The notes: generated from the sequence alone by a model not told the origin. A stretch of 64,000 nucleotides of DNA from Jacaranda mimosifolia (GCA_018894105.1 CM032121.1:39588230-39652229); one strand, 5' to 3'. Numbered from the stretch's first letter, positions 35,640 through 48,299 are shown. Numbers and translations are program-made.

Positions 35640-35848
35640 AAATTTAATAATCTTGACATAGTTTCATAATAATTATTTTATTATTTGATAGATATAACAT
35701 TAAGAAGAGACAATTGTTTTGCTATTTACCCTTATTAATTTCACACAAGAATTTTTATTACCAAATAGGTATCACTAATGTGGACATATAGTAGGAACGC
35801 ATGACTAAAATAAAGTAACTCAAGTACAACTTTTTCGATTTTTGTTGC
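35640..35848 (+). repeat. Upstream-block copy U3, cut by a gypsy element
   Basis: Matches U2 up to GTTTTTGTTGC-type sequence and then breaks exactly where the gypsy LTR begins (35849). The same sequence continues uninterrupted at about 38847. Confidence 0.7.
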
Positions 35849-36356
35849 TGATTCGGCCATAATAAGCCCAAATTAAAGGCACACATTAGGGTTGTTATAA
35901 TTGAGCACATATCACACTTGCTCAGTCGAGCTAATTCAATTGGCTAAGCTAGAGTAACTAACTAAGCTGGCGTTGCAGGCCAATCTAGAATACGTTGGCC
36001 GAGTTGAAATAACATAGGTCTTTACATGAGTCGAGCTGAACTTAGAGAAAGATCCGAGCTGAACTCACAGAAGGATCCGAGCTGTACTCAAATTCAATTT
36101 GGTTCCCATGATTTAATACTAGCAAAGATAGGGGAGCATGGGATCACACGTGGCTACCATTAATTGGTTCAGTTGTAACAAAATAGTTAGTGGTTTAGTG
36201 GGCAGTTATGAGCCCAAGTAGTGGGATGTTTAGTCACATAAAAGTCTTGATAAAAAGTTGTAAGACACATTGACATTCATACACTTCAGGAAAAAAAAAT
36301 AAAAAATTGTTCTTGTTTTTGTTAATTGGTGCTCTTGCAGATTATTTTTTGCATCA
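35849..36356 (+). mobile_element. 5' LTR of a truncated Ty3/gypsy element
   Basis: Starts TGATTCGGCC right at the break in block U3 and ends GCATCA just before the primer binding region, giving TG...CA ends and 508 bp. No matching 3' LTR is in the window. Confidence 0.75.
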
Positions 36357-36376
36357 ATTTGGCGCTGTCTGTGGGA
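36357..36376 (+). other. Gypsy primer binding site
   Basis: TTTGGCGCTGTCTGTGGGAA follows the LTR end directly. Plant gypsy elements commonly have nearly this sequence (TGGCGCCGTCTGTGGGAA) as primer site. Confidence 0.75.
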
Positions 36377-36405
36377 ATCTATATTAAGAGTTAAGGCATG
36401 AGGAA

Positions 36406-37602
36406 ATGAGTGATTCTAGAGATAACATGGAGATCGATACCTTGAGAGCAATGCAGAATGAGATAGTAGCCATAGCTGCAGCAATTCCACCATCAGCAGC
36501 TATGGCGTCGAACACTTCAACAGAAGGAAGGACTATTGCAGTTTCTACAATGGTGGGACAGATGATCGCTGAGCATCTAGCTAATTTTTTGTGGTCTATG
36601 CTTGGTATTATTAACCCCACTTAGCTCGCCGGAGTAGTGTTAGTCGCACCTCTTCCAGTGCCGCCGAATCCCTGGGTCATTCCTTATCTACTGGGGATGG
36701 CATCCTCCATCCCTCCAATTTCGATACAGATACCTTTAACCCGTGCCCCCGTGCTGGCTAATCTGACACATCTGGTAAGGATGACAGCCACGTTGGTGGC
36801 ACCTATGCCTGTAAGCGGAACCCCTGCTCAAGCCCCTGTGGTGGCACCTGCTTCTGGAGCGATTGCACAAGGCACGGTGATAGCTGGACCACCGCTCCCC
36901 AATGATCCTGGATTGTTCATTATAGATGTGCAAGAGCCAACGGTAGCACCCTTGAGAGGGTTGCTGGATAAGAAGATAAAGTTGGGAGGCAATCATTGTT
37001 TCCTAAAAGAAATAAAGATGAAGATCCCTACTGAATTGGTAGATGACTCCGAGGGGGTGGCAGAAAGTCAGGCGTCAGTGCAACGTGGTCGTGATAAGGA
37101 GAGGCAGAAGCCCCGGCTAGACTTGGTTTCCAAAATGAAAGAGATGAGGGGGGAGTTGCTAGAGATGAAGAGAAATATGGAAGGAAAGGTTGGGGAAGAT
37201 GTCAAGGCTTCTCCATTCATTGAAGCTATCCTGCATGACCTCTTCCCAAAGAATCACAAATCTTTTGCCCAGGTACATTTGGACAACTGATCCTGTGGAT
37301 CAACTCTGTGAATTCGAGAATTTGGCTTTGTTGTATCAATTCTCGGATAGGGTGAAATGTCAAGCTTTCCTGGCTACTTTGGTAGGCATCGCCCAAAGGT
37401 GGTTTGGACAGTTACCTTCTAGGTCCATTCATATATTTGGGGAGTTTGCTAGAAAGTTTTTGCATCAATTCACCAACAACAAACAGTATAGGCGCAGTGC
37501 GCAAAGTTTGCTCTCGTTTCGGCAGGGAGAGAATGAAACACTAAGAAGCTTTGTTAGGCGGTTCACCACAACTGCCCTGGAGGTCCCTTCGACCATGCGA
37601 TG
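36406..37602 (+). pseudogene. Ty3/gypsy gag, broken and truncated
   Basis: Three open pieces: 36406-36624, 36637-37290 (same frame, separated by TAG at 36622-36624) and, in another frame, about 37275-37602. The last piece has the retrotransposon gag core: TTDPVDQLCEFENL, FLATLVGIAQRWFGQLP, F..F.RKFLHQF and GENETLRSFVRRF. A hydrophobic Pro/Ala/Val-rich spacer and a basic coiled region come before it. There is one stop and one frameshift, and no zinc knuckle, protease or pol. At 37602 it joins copia sequence in mid-gene, so the rest of the element is deleted. Confidence 0.85.
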
Positions 37603-38590
37603 ATATATCATTTATTGTAAATGTATTAGTAAGATTTAGTTCTTTTCTAATACGACAATATTAGAATGGTGAAATTGATGTGCAACAAAGTCAATCGAGT
37701 GAAAATGCGGCAGATCTCTTTACCAAGGCACTAGCGACTAAAACATTGAAAAGTTGGTTAAAGGAATTGTAATGCCTCGGCTTGAAGATATCAATTAATG
37801 TTCTCAACAGGGGAGTTAGTACATGATTAAACATTTTGAATGGAGTATTCTTTTTCCTTCACTAGGAATTTTTCTCACCGAATCTTTTTCTAGTGAGGTT
37901 TTATTGTGTAATGGACATCCAAGGGGGAGTGTTATGAAATTATTGGATATGGATGTTCATTTGTATTTTCAACTCATATCCATCCTCAAATTTTTTAATC
38001 CTGTAATTCATATAGGGCTCGTTTGGTTTGTACGATGGGGCTTGATAGATTATAATATCAATCCCCATCAAGTAATTAGTTATAGTGAAATAAGCCCATG
38101 ATAGATAAAGGGCCCAATCCATAATCCCAATTTCAATTGATAAATAATCTCTCCAAGTTGGCCTAAATTATGTAATCCAAATAAAGGAGGGAAAAAGAAA
38201 TTAGTCATTTGACAATTATACCCACGTAAACTCATAAAATTGGAGTGTGGACTTGTTTATTATAATGGATATTTTAGTAAATTGAGTAGTCTAATTATTT
38301 AATCATTGTATCCACACAAAGAATTAATAAAATAAATACATATCCAAAATGCATAATCTTAAGCCCCAAACATTGTATTATCTTTCTTAAGTAATGTAAT
38401 TCCACTATATCATTATAATCTTATCAATCTTCCTTAAAATTTTTAATCCCTATAATTCATGTATTGTATTTAAATTATCATTCAAGAATCTCACATTTTG
38501 TAACTTTATAAATAGGAGGGTTTGGTACTTCATTTGACGTAACTTACTGAAAAGTTTATAATACAAAGGCATCAATGAATTCTTGGTTAT
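37603..38590 (+). pseudogene. Ty1/copia fragment, copy 4, 5'-cut
   Basis: Begins abruptly at GATGATATATCATT, inside the RT remnant, immediately after gypsy gag. It then runs RNase H end (near 37708-37732), AAGGGGGAG, LTR start TGTTATGAAATTATTGG at about 37930, and LTR words to about 38570. It is interrupted by extra sequence at about 38012-38420. Confidence 0.65.
38012..38420. mobile_element. Probable MITE in copia LTR copy 4
   Basis: Extra DNA compared with sister LTR copies. It starts near GGGCTCGTTTGGTTTG and has a GGGGCTTGATAG/CAATCCCCATCAAG foldback near its left end. The right end (AAGCCCCAAACATTG near 38362) is only partly convincing. Words of the LTR (AATCC..TAATTCAT) occur on both sides. 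Confidence 0.4.
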
Positions 38591-38629
38591 ATTTCTTTGT
38601 TTTCTTTTCTTTCATTATATTTTCTATTT

Positions 38630-39295
38630 TTAGTTAGTCAAATCTAATCATCTTGACATAGTTTCATAATAATTATTTTATTATATGATAGATATAACAT
38701 TAAGAAGAGACAATTGTTTTGCTATTTACCCTTATTAATTTAACACAAGAATTTTTATTACCAAATAGTTATCACCAATGTGGACATATAGTAGGAACGC
38801 ATGACTAAAATAAAGTAACTGAAGTACAACTTTTTCGGTTTTTGTTGCATAAATCAAACCATCTTTCTTTAATTACTAATAACGACTTATCCATTGATCA
38901 ACTAATATGGTCTCATTTACTCTCTCTTTATTTTTTTTTCTAAAAAGAAACAGCGTCCATTCGGATCAAACACAAAATTTCTCATATAATAGGAGAGATT
39001 AATGCCACTTGAACTACAAACCACTGAACATTCTAATTTAGGGTGACATTTGCAAGTTATTCAACACTTGCAATAAAAACTATTGGTAGGAGGAAAGAAA
39101 AATATTTAGGCTTTGATTTTATCACCAATTACATAACGAGTTAAAACCCTGCGAGGTTGGTAGATGATTGAAATCGTAATGATGCACAAGTTCTTCAATT
39201 GGAGAAGCAGCAGCCAAAAAAGGAAATAGCACTGAATTTTTATTTCTTTTTATTTATACATTCAAATATTAAAAACTCAGAACATTTGAACTCTT
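38630..39295 (+). repeat. Upstream-block copy U4 with no CRK gene after it
   Basis: Matches U1/U2 through the ACTCAGAACATTTGAACTCTTA region, where the other copies lead to a CRK leader. Here the similarity ends at about 39296 and no CRK exon follows. A SINE-like insert is at 38935-39045. Confidence 0.65.
38935..39045 (-). mobile_element. SINE-like insert in block U4
   Basis: Extra DNA compared with U1/U2, beginning with a T-rich run. On the minus strand TAGTTCAAGTGG resembles box A and GTTTGATCC box B about 45 nt later. The flanks TCTCATTTACT and TCTAATTTAGG could be a worn target duplication. Confidence 0.5.
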
Positions 39296-40654
39296 AGGTC
39301 GTGATTGCTTGTGGAGTTGTGTCCCATCTTCGATATTTTAAATATTTTGGGGTTGTTTTGGTATTTTTAAGATATGTGAATGAGATATGAGGTTGTAAAT
39401 GATTGTGAGATAAAGTGTAATAATTATAGTAATGTGATTTGAGGTTGTGAATGGATGTGAGATTGTTTTTGAGATATATTTGAGAAAAATTTATATGAGG
39501 TAATGAAATTGTTATACAAGATTTTTTATTTTTCATTTTTATTTTTTGCGTTTGCTTGGGATTTAAAATAAATTTATTAATGTCAAAATTAATATTTATT
39601 AAGTTAAATACAAAATCTATTATAAATTCATCGAATTTATCCATAATTAAAGAAAAATAAATTATTTTTCCCTTTTTCAAATTTTTTTTGGACCTCTATT
39701 TTAATAAAAATATTGTTCCACCTTACTCGATTAATGACAAAATATGTGGGCTTTAATTTGCGATGATAACTTTTTCGTTGTTCACCATCTAACATATTAC
39801 CAAATTCTTTAATAATCAATTTTTATAAAAGAAAAAAATTGTGTCAATTTATTAACTATTGATAAAAAAAATTCAAATATGAATTTATTTAAATAATTAA
39901 TAAATTCAGTATGTTTTTCTATTTCGTTACAAATAAATAATTTGGTAATTAATTTTGTATGTATTATAAATAAATTCTCTAAAAAGGCGAGTGATAAAAT
40001 ATTAATAAATTTAATATTATTTTTTATTTAATTACTAAAAATTACTAATAAACAAATTTATTTTGGATAAAATATTTTTTTGTAATTAATTTGTTTGGAT
40101 AAGGAGGGGTGTTCATTCGGCTCGGTTCGATTGGTTAACCGAAATTTTTAGTTTTTCAAAACTCATAACTGAAAATCGAACCAAAGTAGGTTTGTTCAGT
40201 TCGGTTTTAACCGAAATCGAACCAAAAAATAAATACTTATTTTTTGTACCAAAAAAGTGTGATAAAAGTTTGTTTAATAAAAAATTTGAATTGGGTTACT
40301 TATTCTTTTAGTACCAAAAAATTTATTTGATAAAAAATATTTGTTTTTAGGTGAAAATATTGAATTAATTTTTTTTATATATATTGAAAATATTTGTTTT
40401 GATAAAATTATAATTTATCTATTCTAAATAAATATATTTAAAATATTATAAATTTAAGAAGATAAATAAATATTTTAATTATTTCATATTATAAAAATTA
40501 TAATGCACACACTGAGTGTGCTAAAATTGCTAACTTATAAGTACTAAGACAGATGCACGTGATTTTGTCATATTCAAATCTTAACTATCAAGATCGAATA
40601 GCGAATTAAATTTTAAACTCAATTTACTAAAGTTAAATAGCAATTTTTGGCAAC
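39296..40654. other. AT-rich stretch where a CRK gene is missing
   Basis: No gene supported. The left part (39300-39640) is GT-rich and MITE-like. Near 40108-40230 there is a CGGTTCG/CGAACC-rich segment typical of non-autonomous hAT ends (GGGGTGTTCATTCGGC). The remainder is simple AT-rich DNA. Confidence 0.5.
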
Positions 40655-42925
40655 TAACTTAAATTACAAAACCCTCGCCAGTAATTAGAAATGTCTACAT
40701 ATCAGCAAAACATGACGGCCGTTCTTGAACTTGAATACATCAACATATCATCAAACTGGCCGTCATGATACGCAGCAACAATTTTGAGTAGTCAGCTATT
40801 CTTTCCATCAGTGCAGCAGTAGTGTAAATTTTGGTTCCTTTTGTTCTGTAGATCTTGCTTGAAAAATTTAGAACTCTGTAAAAATGCCACATGTTTCTGG
40901 AATTTTTACTGTGGTTCTAAATACTATCATATTTTGAGTGGTAACTTTTGCAGTGGTAAAAATTTGTGCTTCAAGATATTCCTGGATTTGAGGTAGGAGT
41001 GTAAATGAGAAGAGACGATTTGCAAATAGTTTGAGCTCGTCAGTTAAATGAGCTGAGTTTATTAATATTCGGCCTGAAAAGCTCGCGAGTTTAAACAAAT
41101 TTTTTTATATTTTGTATATATAGTTATATATAATAAGATCCATAAAGATAAGCAAATAATTATTAGTTATTATTATTTTGTTTGTTATATTTAAGAAAAT
41201 AATAATTTTTTTTGAAAAGTTTATAATTATAGATTTTATTTTGAGCCTAAATGAGTTCGAACTAATCCAAATCTATACGAGCTCGAGTTTATCCGAACTT
41301 ATGCTAATCGAGTTCTTCTGCTAACTTGTGACAAGTTTTATCGAGTCGAGCTCGATATGGCTAGCACGAGTTTTCGTCTATTCAACGAGCCGAGTTTGAA
41401 TTTGTTATATTTGGGCTCAACTCGATTCGTTTACACCCAATTTTGAGAAAAAAGGAAAGGTGCCACATAAAAGGAGTTTGAAAAGGATAAAGGCAGTGGA
41501 AATTTTTTGTGCTGCTTTTCCTTCTTATAAAGCTAAGCAGTGGAGTTATGTTCTCATTATTGGCCGGTTAGTCCAAAATGGCGAATCTCACATGCTTATC
41601 ATATGCTTTTCATTACTTAAAATATGATAATATTTTAACTTTAATTATGTTACTCATTTATTTAGAATAGAATGTTTTGTTGCTATTGTTAACCGATTAA
41701 ATATTTATTAAACAATTAATATATATATATATATTATGATATGATGTTTCTATAAGTCAAAATTATGGAAACATTAATTTATGAAATTGGTAAGTCAAAC
41801 TACATATGGAGTGGGATGATACAGCTTTTTGTTCTCACTATCCTCTCTTTCGAGCCTTATTTATTTTCCAAAACTGGCAACACTTTTTAGAGTTGCTCTT
41901 GAGTCCTTGGAAATTATTTTTTTTTTTTTTTGCCTTTTTAGCAATTTGTGCATTATTTATAAATCAAAATAATTTATATATTTTGTTTTATTGGATGATT
42001 TATTTATTAATTGTATTATAAATAAATGTAAAAATATAATTTTTTTTGAAAATAAAATGTTTGATTGTGAATTGTGTACATGTTTTTGTGTTTGTGTGTG
42101 TGTGTTTTGGGGTGGGGTGTACAATATTTTGTGCTACCTGATGAGATACAAACTATGGTATAGATCCAAAATGAAGTTGTGTATTGTTTGCTAATTTGGT
42201 GAACGTTCAATTGATCTAGCGGTATGATCCTTATATGTCTGAGGTTCAAGGTCACAATCTTCATAAATTTTAGTTTGTATGCATATAATATGTATCAAAT
42301 ATAAAATTAAATTCATTTTTGAAGCAATGATGTATAGTAAGAAAACCAAGAACCCAAAACATTTGATATTGAATCATTAATATAAAAGGTTGAGGTGAGT
42401 TACAAGTTTCAAGTAATCTCATCATTTCATGTGAAGGAAATAAATATTTCCCGCATGCATCAGATCATGGTCTTTCCACCTTTTAACCAAATTAAAAGAT
42501 TCTAGATTATTACTAAGAAACATATTTCCTTTTTGTTTTCTTTTTATTCTTCCATTTGCTCTCAATTTCACTTGTAGAAGAAAAAAGTTAATTGAGTGTT
42601 CCACTTTTCATTTGATTGTTGAAAATGTTAGTACAATTATTACCTTGTTTTGTAGCCGTTTCTTTTGAATAAAGCACATATGGTACGACAATATAATATA
42701 AACACAATGAGAATACCACTGATCGTTTGATCACTTGATATTGATCAAAGTTAAGCATAATTGTTGATATATATCAAAGTCGATAATTGTACTCAAATGG
42801 TCAATAATTGTACACAAATTGATCATCAGTTTATCAGTAGCGTACTCAATGAATGAGATACTTATTTATCAATCAAATTTTATTGTTAAGATTTTAAAGC
42901 GATTATATGTGACAAAGCGTATCCA
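40655..42925 (+). repeat. Downstream-block copy D3, without its CRK gene
   Basis: Parallel to D0 (19380-20800) from CAAAACCCTCGCCAGTAATT on, then to D1/D2. It is interrupted by a hAT-like element at 40993-41439. Near 42380-42650 it also matches 57570-57890. The CRK that should precede it is absent. Confidence 0.6.
40993..41439. mobile_element. Non-autonomous hAT-like element, TAGGAGTGTAAATG ends
   Basis: The ends are GTAGGAGTGTAAATGA and, inverted, TGGGTGTAAACGAATC. GATTTGAG (40985-40992) and ATTTTGAG (41440-41447) fit a worn 8-bp duplication (7 of 8). The uninterrupted site is at about 19703-19712 in D0. The interior has GAGCTCG/CGAGCTC words common in such elements. Confidence 0.75.
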
Positions 42926-43560
42926 TTGAATATGCCAATGGTTGTCCAATCACTTGATATCAGCAAAAATCAAGAGAGTGAAGAATTTCTTGGTTCTGGA
43001 GTGTCTTGTCTTAATGCAATTGAAGCTCTTATGTGTCTTGTTAATTGTACAAGACCTGATATATCATTCATTGAGAATGCATTAGTAAGATTTGATGATA
43101 TTAGAAAGGTGAAATTGATATGCAACAAATTCGATTAAGTGAAAATTTGACATATTTTTTTACCAAGCCACTCGATTGGAACATTTAAAAAGTTGGTTAA
43201 AAGAATTGAAATGTGTTGGTTTAAATATCTCAATAAATGTTCTCAATGGAGAAGTTAGTACATGATTAAACACTTTGAACATTGTACTCTTTTTTCATCA
43301 TTAGGATTTATTCTCACTTATATTTTCTAGTAAGGTTTTAATGAGGTTTATTTTATGTGTAATGGACATCTAAGGGGGAGTGTTATGAAATTATTGGATA
43401 TAGAAGCCCATTTGTATTTTCGAGTCATATTCATCCTTCTTAAATTTCTTAATCCCCATAATTTATGTATTGTATTTAAATAATCATTCATGAATTTCCC
43501 CTTTTATAACTCTATAAATTGGAGGATTTGGTACCTCATTTAACATAATTTATCGAAGCT
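42926..43560 (+). pseudogene. Ty1/copia fragment, copy 5 (best preserved RT)
   Basis: An open stretch at 42926-43138 reads MVVQSLDIS, EEFLGSGVSCLNAIEALMCL and NCTRPDISF, the end region of copia reverse transcriptase. Sequence then skips to the RNase H end (near 43140-43200), AAGGGGGAG and LTR start TGTTATGAAATTATTGG at about 43380. The deletion between RT and RNase H is shared with all other copies. Confidence 0.75.
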
Positions 43561-43574
43561 AATTGGGAAGCTAA

Positions 43575-43907
43575 TAGGGCCCGTTTGGTTTTATTTTCAT
43601 TTTTAATTTTCGTTTCCATGATTTCTAAAATTTGAAAAGTTAGTTAGTGAAAATAAGTTGAAAATGAGTTTTTATTTGGATAGATTGTTGGACAAGTAAT
43701 GATTTTGTTGGTTTTAATATGTTGTAGGTGGAGAGAAATAAAAATAATGGAATACAGAAAGAAGATATATAGGTTATCGGAGAATGTGTTTTGAAAATAA
43801 AAATGAAAATGATGTTGGGGGAACATGTGTAAAATGCGATATGTTTCATTTTTAAAATAGTAAAAAATGTGAAAATAGGCTTTGAAAATGAAACCAAACG
43901 GCCCTTA
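43575..43907. mobile_element. MITE family M2 with TAA duplication
   Basis: The ends are TAGGGCCCGTTTGGTTTTAT and, inverted, TAAGGGCCGTTTGGTTTCAT, with TAA at 43572-43574 and 43908-43910. Sister copies without the element read continuously (AAAAGTTTATAATAC near 29122 and 35558). Confidence 0.82.
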
Positions 43908-43979
43908 TAATACTAAGGCATCAAAGAATGTTTGACTATATTTCTTGGTTTTCTTTTCTTTTACTATATATTTCTTAGT

Positions 43980-44470
43980 TAACCAAATATAATCATCTTG
44001 ACATAATTTTATAATAATAATAATAATTTATTATACGACAAATATAACATTAAGAAGAGAGAATTGTTTTGCTATTTACCCTTGCTAATTTCCCACATGA
44101 TTTTTTATTACCAAATAGTTATCACCAATGTGGACATATGGTAGGAACATATGACTATAATAAAGTAGCTGAAGTACAACTTTTTCGGTTTTGGACCTTT
44201 TGGTTGCATAAATCAAATCATCATTCTTTAATCATTGCTCAACTAATATGGCCTAATTTACTATCTTTGTTAGATGGCATTTTCTTGCAAATTTTTCAAC
44301 ACTTGCAATCAAAACTATTGGTAGGAAAGAAAAATATTCAGATTTCAATTTTTGGCATAATGAGTTAAACTTTAAAACCCTTTGGAATTGGTAAATGTCA
44401 GAAACATATAAGTTCTTCCACTGGAGAAGCAGCAGCAAAGATAGGAAATAGCATTGAATTTGAATTTTTA
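43980..44470 (+). repeat. Upstream-block copy U5 (before CRK-3)
   Basis: Parallel to U1/U2 (GAATTGTTTTGCTATTTACC, CACCAATGTGGACATAT). Between it and the CRK-3 leader, 44500-44990 is AT-rich and MITE-like with no gene. Confidence 0.65.
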
Positions 44471-45651
44471 GTTTTATTTTTATTTTTATTTATACGTATA
44501 AACATTAGAAATTGATCAGTGCTAGAGCCGGATTGGTTGTGTTTTCATTCTCATTTTCTGTTTTCATTGTTCTAGAATGTGTTTTCATTTTATCATTGTT
44601 TTGCGTGTAGAAATAAAAATGTGATTGGATAAGGATTGTGAAAATTTTGAAAAAAGTAAATTGAAAATAATATTTTAATATAGTAGTATTAGTTATTATT
44701 TTTTAATTGATTGTGGGCCTCATTGTTTTGAAAAGATAAAAATAGAAATAGTTATTTAATAAGTTAGTGGATGATGATATGATGGAAAATTAGTATTACG
44801 TTAGTAGGTATTATAAGTTTTTTATAGGTATAAAAATAAAAATAGATGATTTTTTTATTGAAAATGGTATAAACAATCACGTTTTTTATTTTCAAAATAA
44901 TGTAAAATGAAAAAAATGTGTTGTATAACACAAACAATATAACCCTTAATTGCACTACTTATGAAGTTTAATGTTGGTGGACTAAATAGCCACCAACGAG
45001 AAAATAGCATTGAATTTGATTCACAATCGTCATATAAGTCTGAAAAAGAAGACGACGATGACCTTACTACTTGATGAGTTAACCAGTTTCATATGTAAAA
45101 GCAGCAAAAGAAGAAGAAGATTGCTGCTTTTCTCCATTACTTCTCTCAGCCGCCGCTTTAGATATTACCACTGTAGTGTATAATCTCATCCCAGAAAGTG
45201 AAAACTCTCTTACATGCATTTTCCAATCTCAAACTTCCCTAACCTAACATGGATCAGGATTCTCATCTTCTTGACGACCCATATTTTCCCATATTCTTTA
45301 TCCGACCCAAGAATTTTCGAAGCCTGCAGGTTCTGCGGCCACTCGCGGCCGTCGCCAAACACCAGCTACATCCCTCTATTCGTGAGAGAAATGGAAGTTC
45401 TCGTCTCGGCCTTCGGCTCGGGTCACTATACTGTAAATTCAACTAATATCTCATTATATGGTTTGGCTTAATGCTTCGATGATTTATCTCGGAAAGAATG
45501 CCTCGAGCGCTATGCCGCTAGCTAAAGGCTCCTCCGCGGCTACCTCCCCGCCGTCTCCGGCCGCATTTTCCTCGATGGGTGATTCCTCCGCTACGATAAT
45601 TACAGCTTTTTCGGGCGAAAGTGTCGATCCTGCTCGGGATACGATGAATTG

Positions 45652-46908
45652 TGTTGTAATTGGAACAAATAAACTAATTACATGTTTAATTAATTTGGAT
45701 GGATGCTAATTATTGGTTGGAATCCAAAGATAATTAATGTGTTGAATTAGAGGAAGAAAGATGGTTAAGTGTTATATTGAATTGTCTCACATTGATACCT
45801 TGAGAAAGAGGAGATTTGCGGAAGAGTTGAAGGGTTTTCAACTCTTCACTTGTCCCACATTGGTTTTGTAAATAAGTGGTGAATAGTTTATATTGAACTC
45901 AAATATGGATGCTTGTTAAAGTGTTCATTAAGAGGTTTATATAAGTGGACCACACGCGCACGTAGCCGCCGTCGCCCGGCCCGCCTCCGGGGCATGGGCA
46001 TTAGGACGAATGTCTAAGTCTCAATCTTATCTTTTTGGACGAAATTCAAATGAATTTTTAGTTTAAAATTCAAAAATGGATAAGAGTCAAGATTACCGAG
46101 GAAATTAAAATTCAAAAACTTAACTTGAGAATAAGAGTCAAGATTACCGAGGCTTGTAATCGGATAAGGTTGAGATTTAGCTTGGTAAATTGAGGTGGTT
46201 ACGCTTGGTGCCTTTAATTGGCAGACTCTAACTGCTGCTAACCCTAACCCTAATTTCACCTATAAATACCCTGACACTGGCAGAGTTGAGAACACACGAA
46301 AAACACCATACCTCTACTTACCTCTTACGTTATTCCTCTCATCCTTTACACTGATATTCTCATTCTCCTTTTCCCCCTGGCTTTCCCAAAATCCTATTTT
46401 TTTTTGCTATTTGATTATGGTGACCGAGTGCTGTTCGAGGTGAACGAGACGGAGTGTACCTGATCGTTCTGGACCATCTCATCCTGGGAGGCGCAGCGCT
46501 GTACCTATTGCACTGGTGAGTCGGGGCACTCATTTTTTCAAGGCAAACAGAATTCTGTGATTTTGTCGTCTGATACATAATCCTTAAACTAAGCTTTCTT
46601 TAACAATTTTCATCTATACTTATAATTCTGACAGCATGCTTTACTGCTTTATATGCCTTGGTTCATATATGTAATTTTGGCTTTTCCTAGACTTGTATCT
46701 GGATAAATATATATGTATGTATTCTAGTTTGCCTTGAATATGCTTATTATGCCGAATCTGGATTACGTATGATGTTTTTGGATTTCATTTGATAAAAACG
46801 CATGTTATGCCCTCTTATGATTATCTAATTCATCGTTTTGATTGATAATTTGCAATTGTGATATCTATTGTGATGCATTACTGCATGTTGGTATATCTAG
46901 CAACAACA
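45652..46908. mobile_element. Solo LTR inserted in CRK-3 exon 1
   Basis: Starts TGTTGTAATTGG and ends AGCAACAACA, with the 5-bp duplication AATTG at 45647-45651 and 46909-46913. The target matches AATTGCAGTAGCTC of CRK-1/2. TG...CA ends, a 5-bp duplication and 1257 bp with no coding region indicate a solo LTR. CTATAAATA at about 46260 may be its TATA box (plus orientation). A direct repeat of about 18 bp (GAGTCAAGATTACCGAGG) occurs inside. Confidence 0.85.
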
Positions 46909-48299
46909 AATTGTAGTAGCTCAGAGGTGGCAGCGAGTGGCGTATATTTCAAATTCGGGAAGAATGTTGCAAAGCTTATCAAAGATGTGACGGCCAGAGC
47001 GGTGGTGAATGGGGGCTACGCGGCGAGGGGAAATAAGGTCGTGTTTGGATTGGTGCAGTGTTGGAATACTGTGAGCGGGGAGGGGTGTAAGGCGCGTTTG
47101 GCGAAGGCGAGCAGAGAGCTAATAGGGTGTTTGCCTAGCAGGGTAGGTCAGGCGTTGAATACTGGTTGCCATTTGAGGTATTATATCGAGAACTTCTTCT
47201 CTAATCAGTCTCAGGAAATAAACCACTATTTCGGTGAGTTGGATTATTTTGCCGTTTCAAGTTCTTTATCTTCTTGTTTCTTTGAGCTTGATCAGTGATC
47301 AGAATCTTGCTCAATATTGGTTTTTTCGTTTATGATCAATGAGCTCTGTTTGGTGTTGTGCTAATGTCATTAATTTGAATAAGTTTCTGCTCTCCTTTTC
47401 TTCTTTTGAGTTCTTCTGCCTCAGTGCCTCTTGATCTTTTTGCCTGGGAATTCTTTAGTTGATTTGAATTCGTCAGACTTTGATTGCTTAATGAATTTGG
47501 TGGTTGTCTTTTATATTACATTTGATTTGGTTGGAAGTAATCCTTTATTGAATCAAGTCTCAAGTATGCGTGTTCTTGGTCAGGTTTTTGGATTAACAGT
47601 GTCAGAAATGACCTGAAGAGTGAAATTACAGCAACGTTGTTTTGGTTATTGGAAGGGATCCCAACGAAACCTTCTAATGCTCAAGTGAGATCGTGGAATC
47701 AAGAAGGAATATGGAAAGTGTAAAAGTAACGGCAAGTTCAAAATAAAGAGAATTTAGGAACCTAGTAAATGTGGGGTCCAGGGGCTATTTATAGTTACGG
47801 GTACTTGACCACCATTCACTGGGTAATGTGGCAATATTCTGTTCATAGACATGGAGCTCAATCCAATAATTGGGATCAATCCAGGTCGAGTTCGGATAAG
47901 TCGGGTCAGGTTCCACCCAATTCCGTGATGGGCAGATCTTACCAGTTTGAAGTGCTTTTGACTATTTTGACCTTCCCCAATCACCATTTTTTATCTTTTA
48001 GTTAATTGTGATGGTCTAGGCTTTATTAGATATTTTGTACTTTTGTTAAATCTTTTCTTCAGGTGTAGTGGCTTGCTATTTTCTTGACTTTTTCTTGTTA
48101 CAGTGTGATTTTTTAATTTTCTCATTTGGTACAAGTTGATTTTTGTCATCACACTGTTACTCATTGTTGTTATGTGGTCATTTTTAATTACTTTCTCAGT
48201 GGTGGCCTTCTGTATGCTCTGTCTCTTTGCTGGTCATGTAGCCTATGGAAGATGGAAAAAATGAAAACAAGGTATTTTTACCTATAGAAAAAGGTTGAT

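Noticed and set aside
36406..37290. Host gene for a Pro/Ala-rich protein
   Set aside because: It follows an LTR and primer binding site and leads into a gag domain, so it is retroelement sequence.
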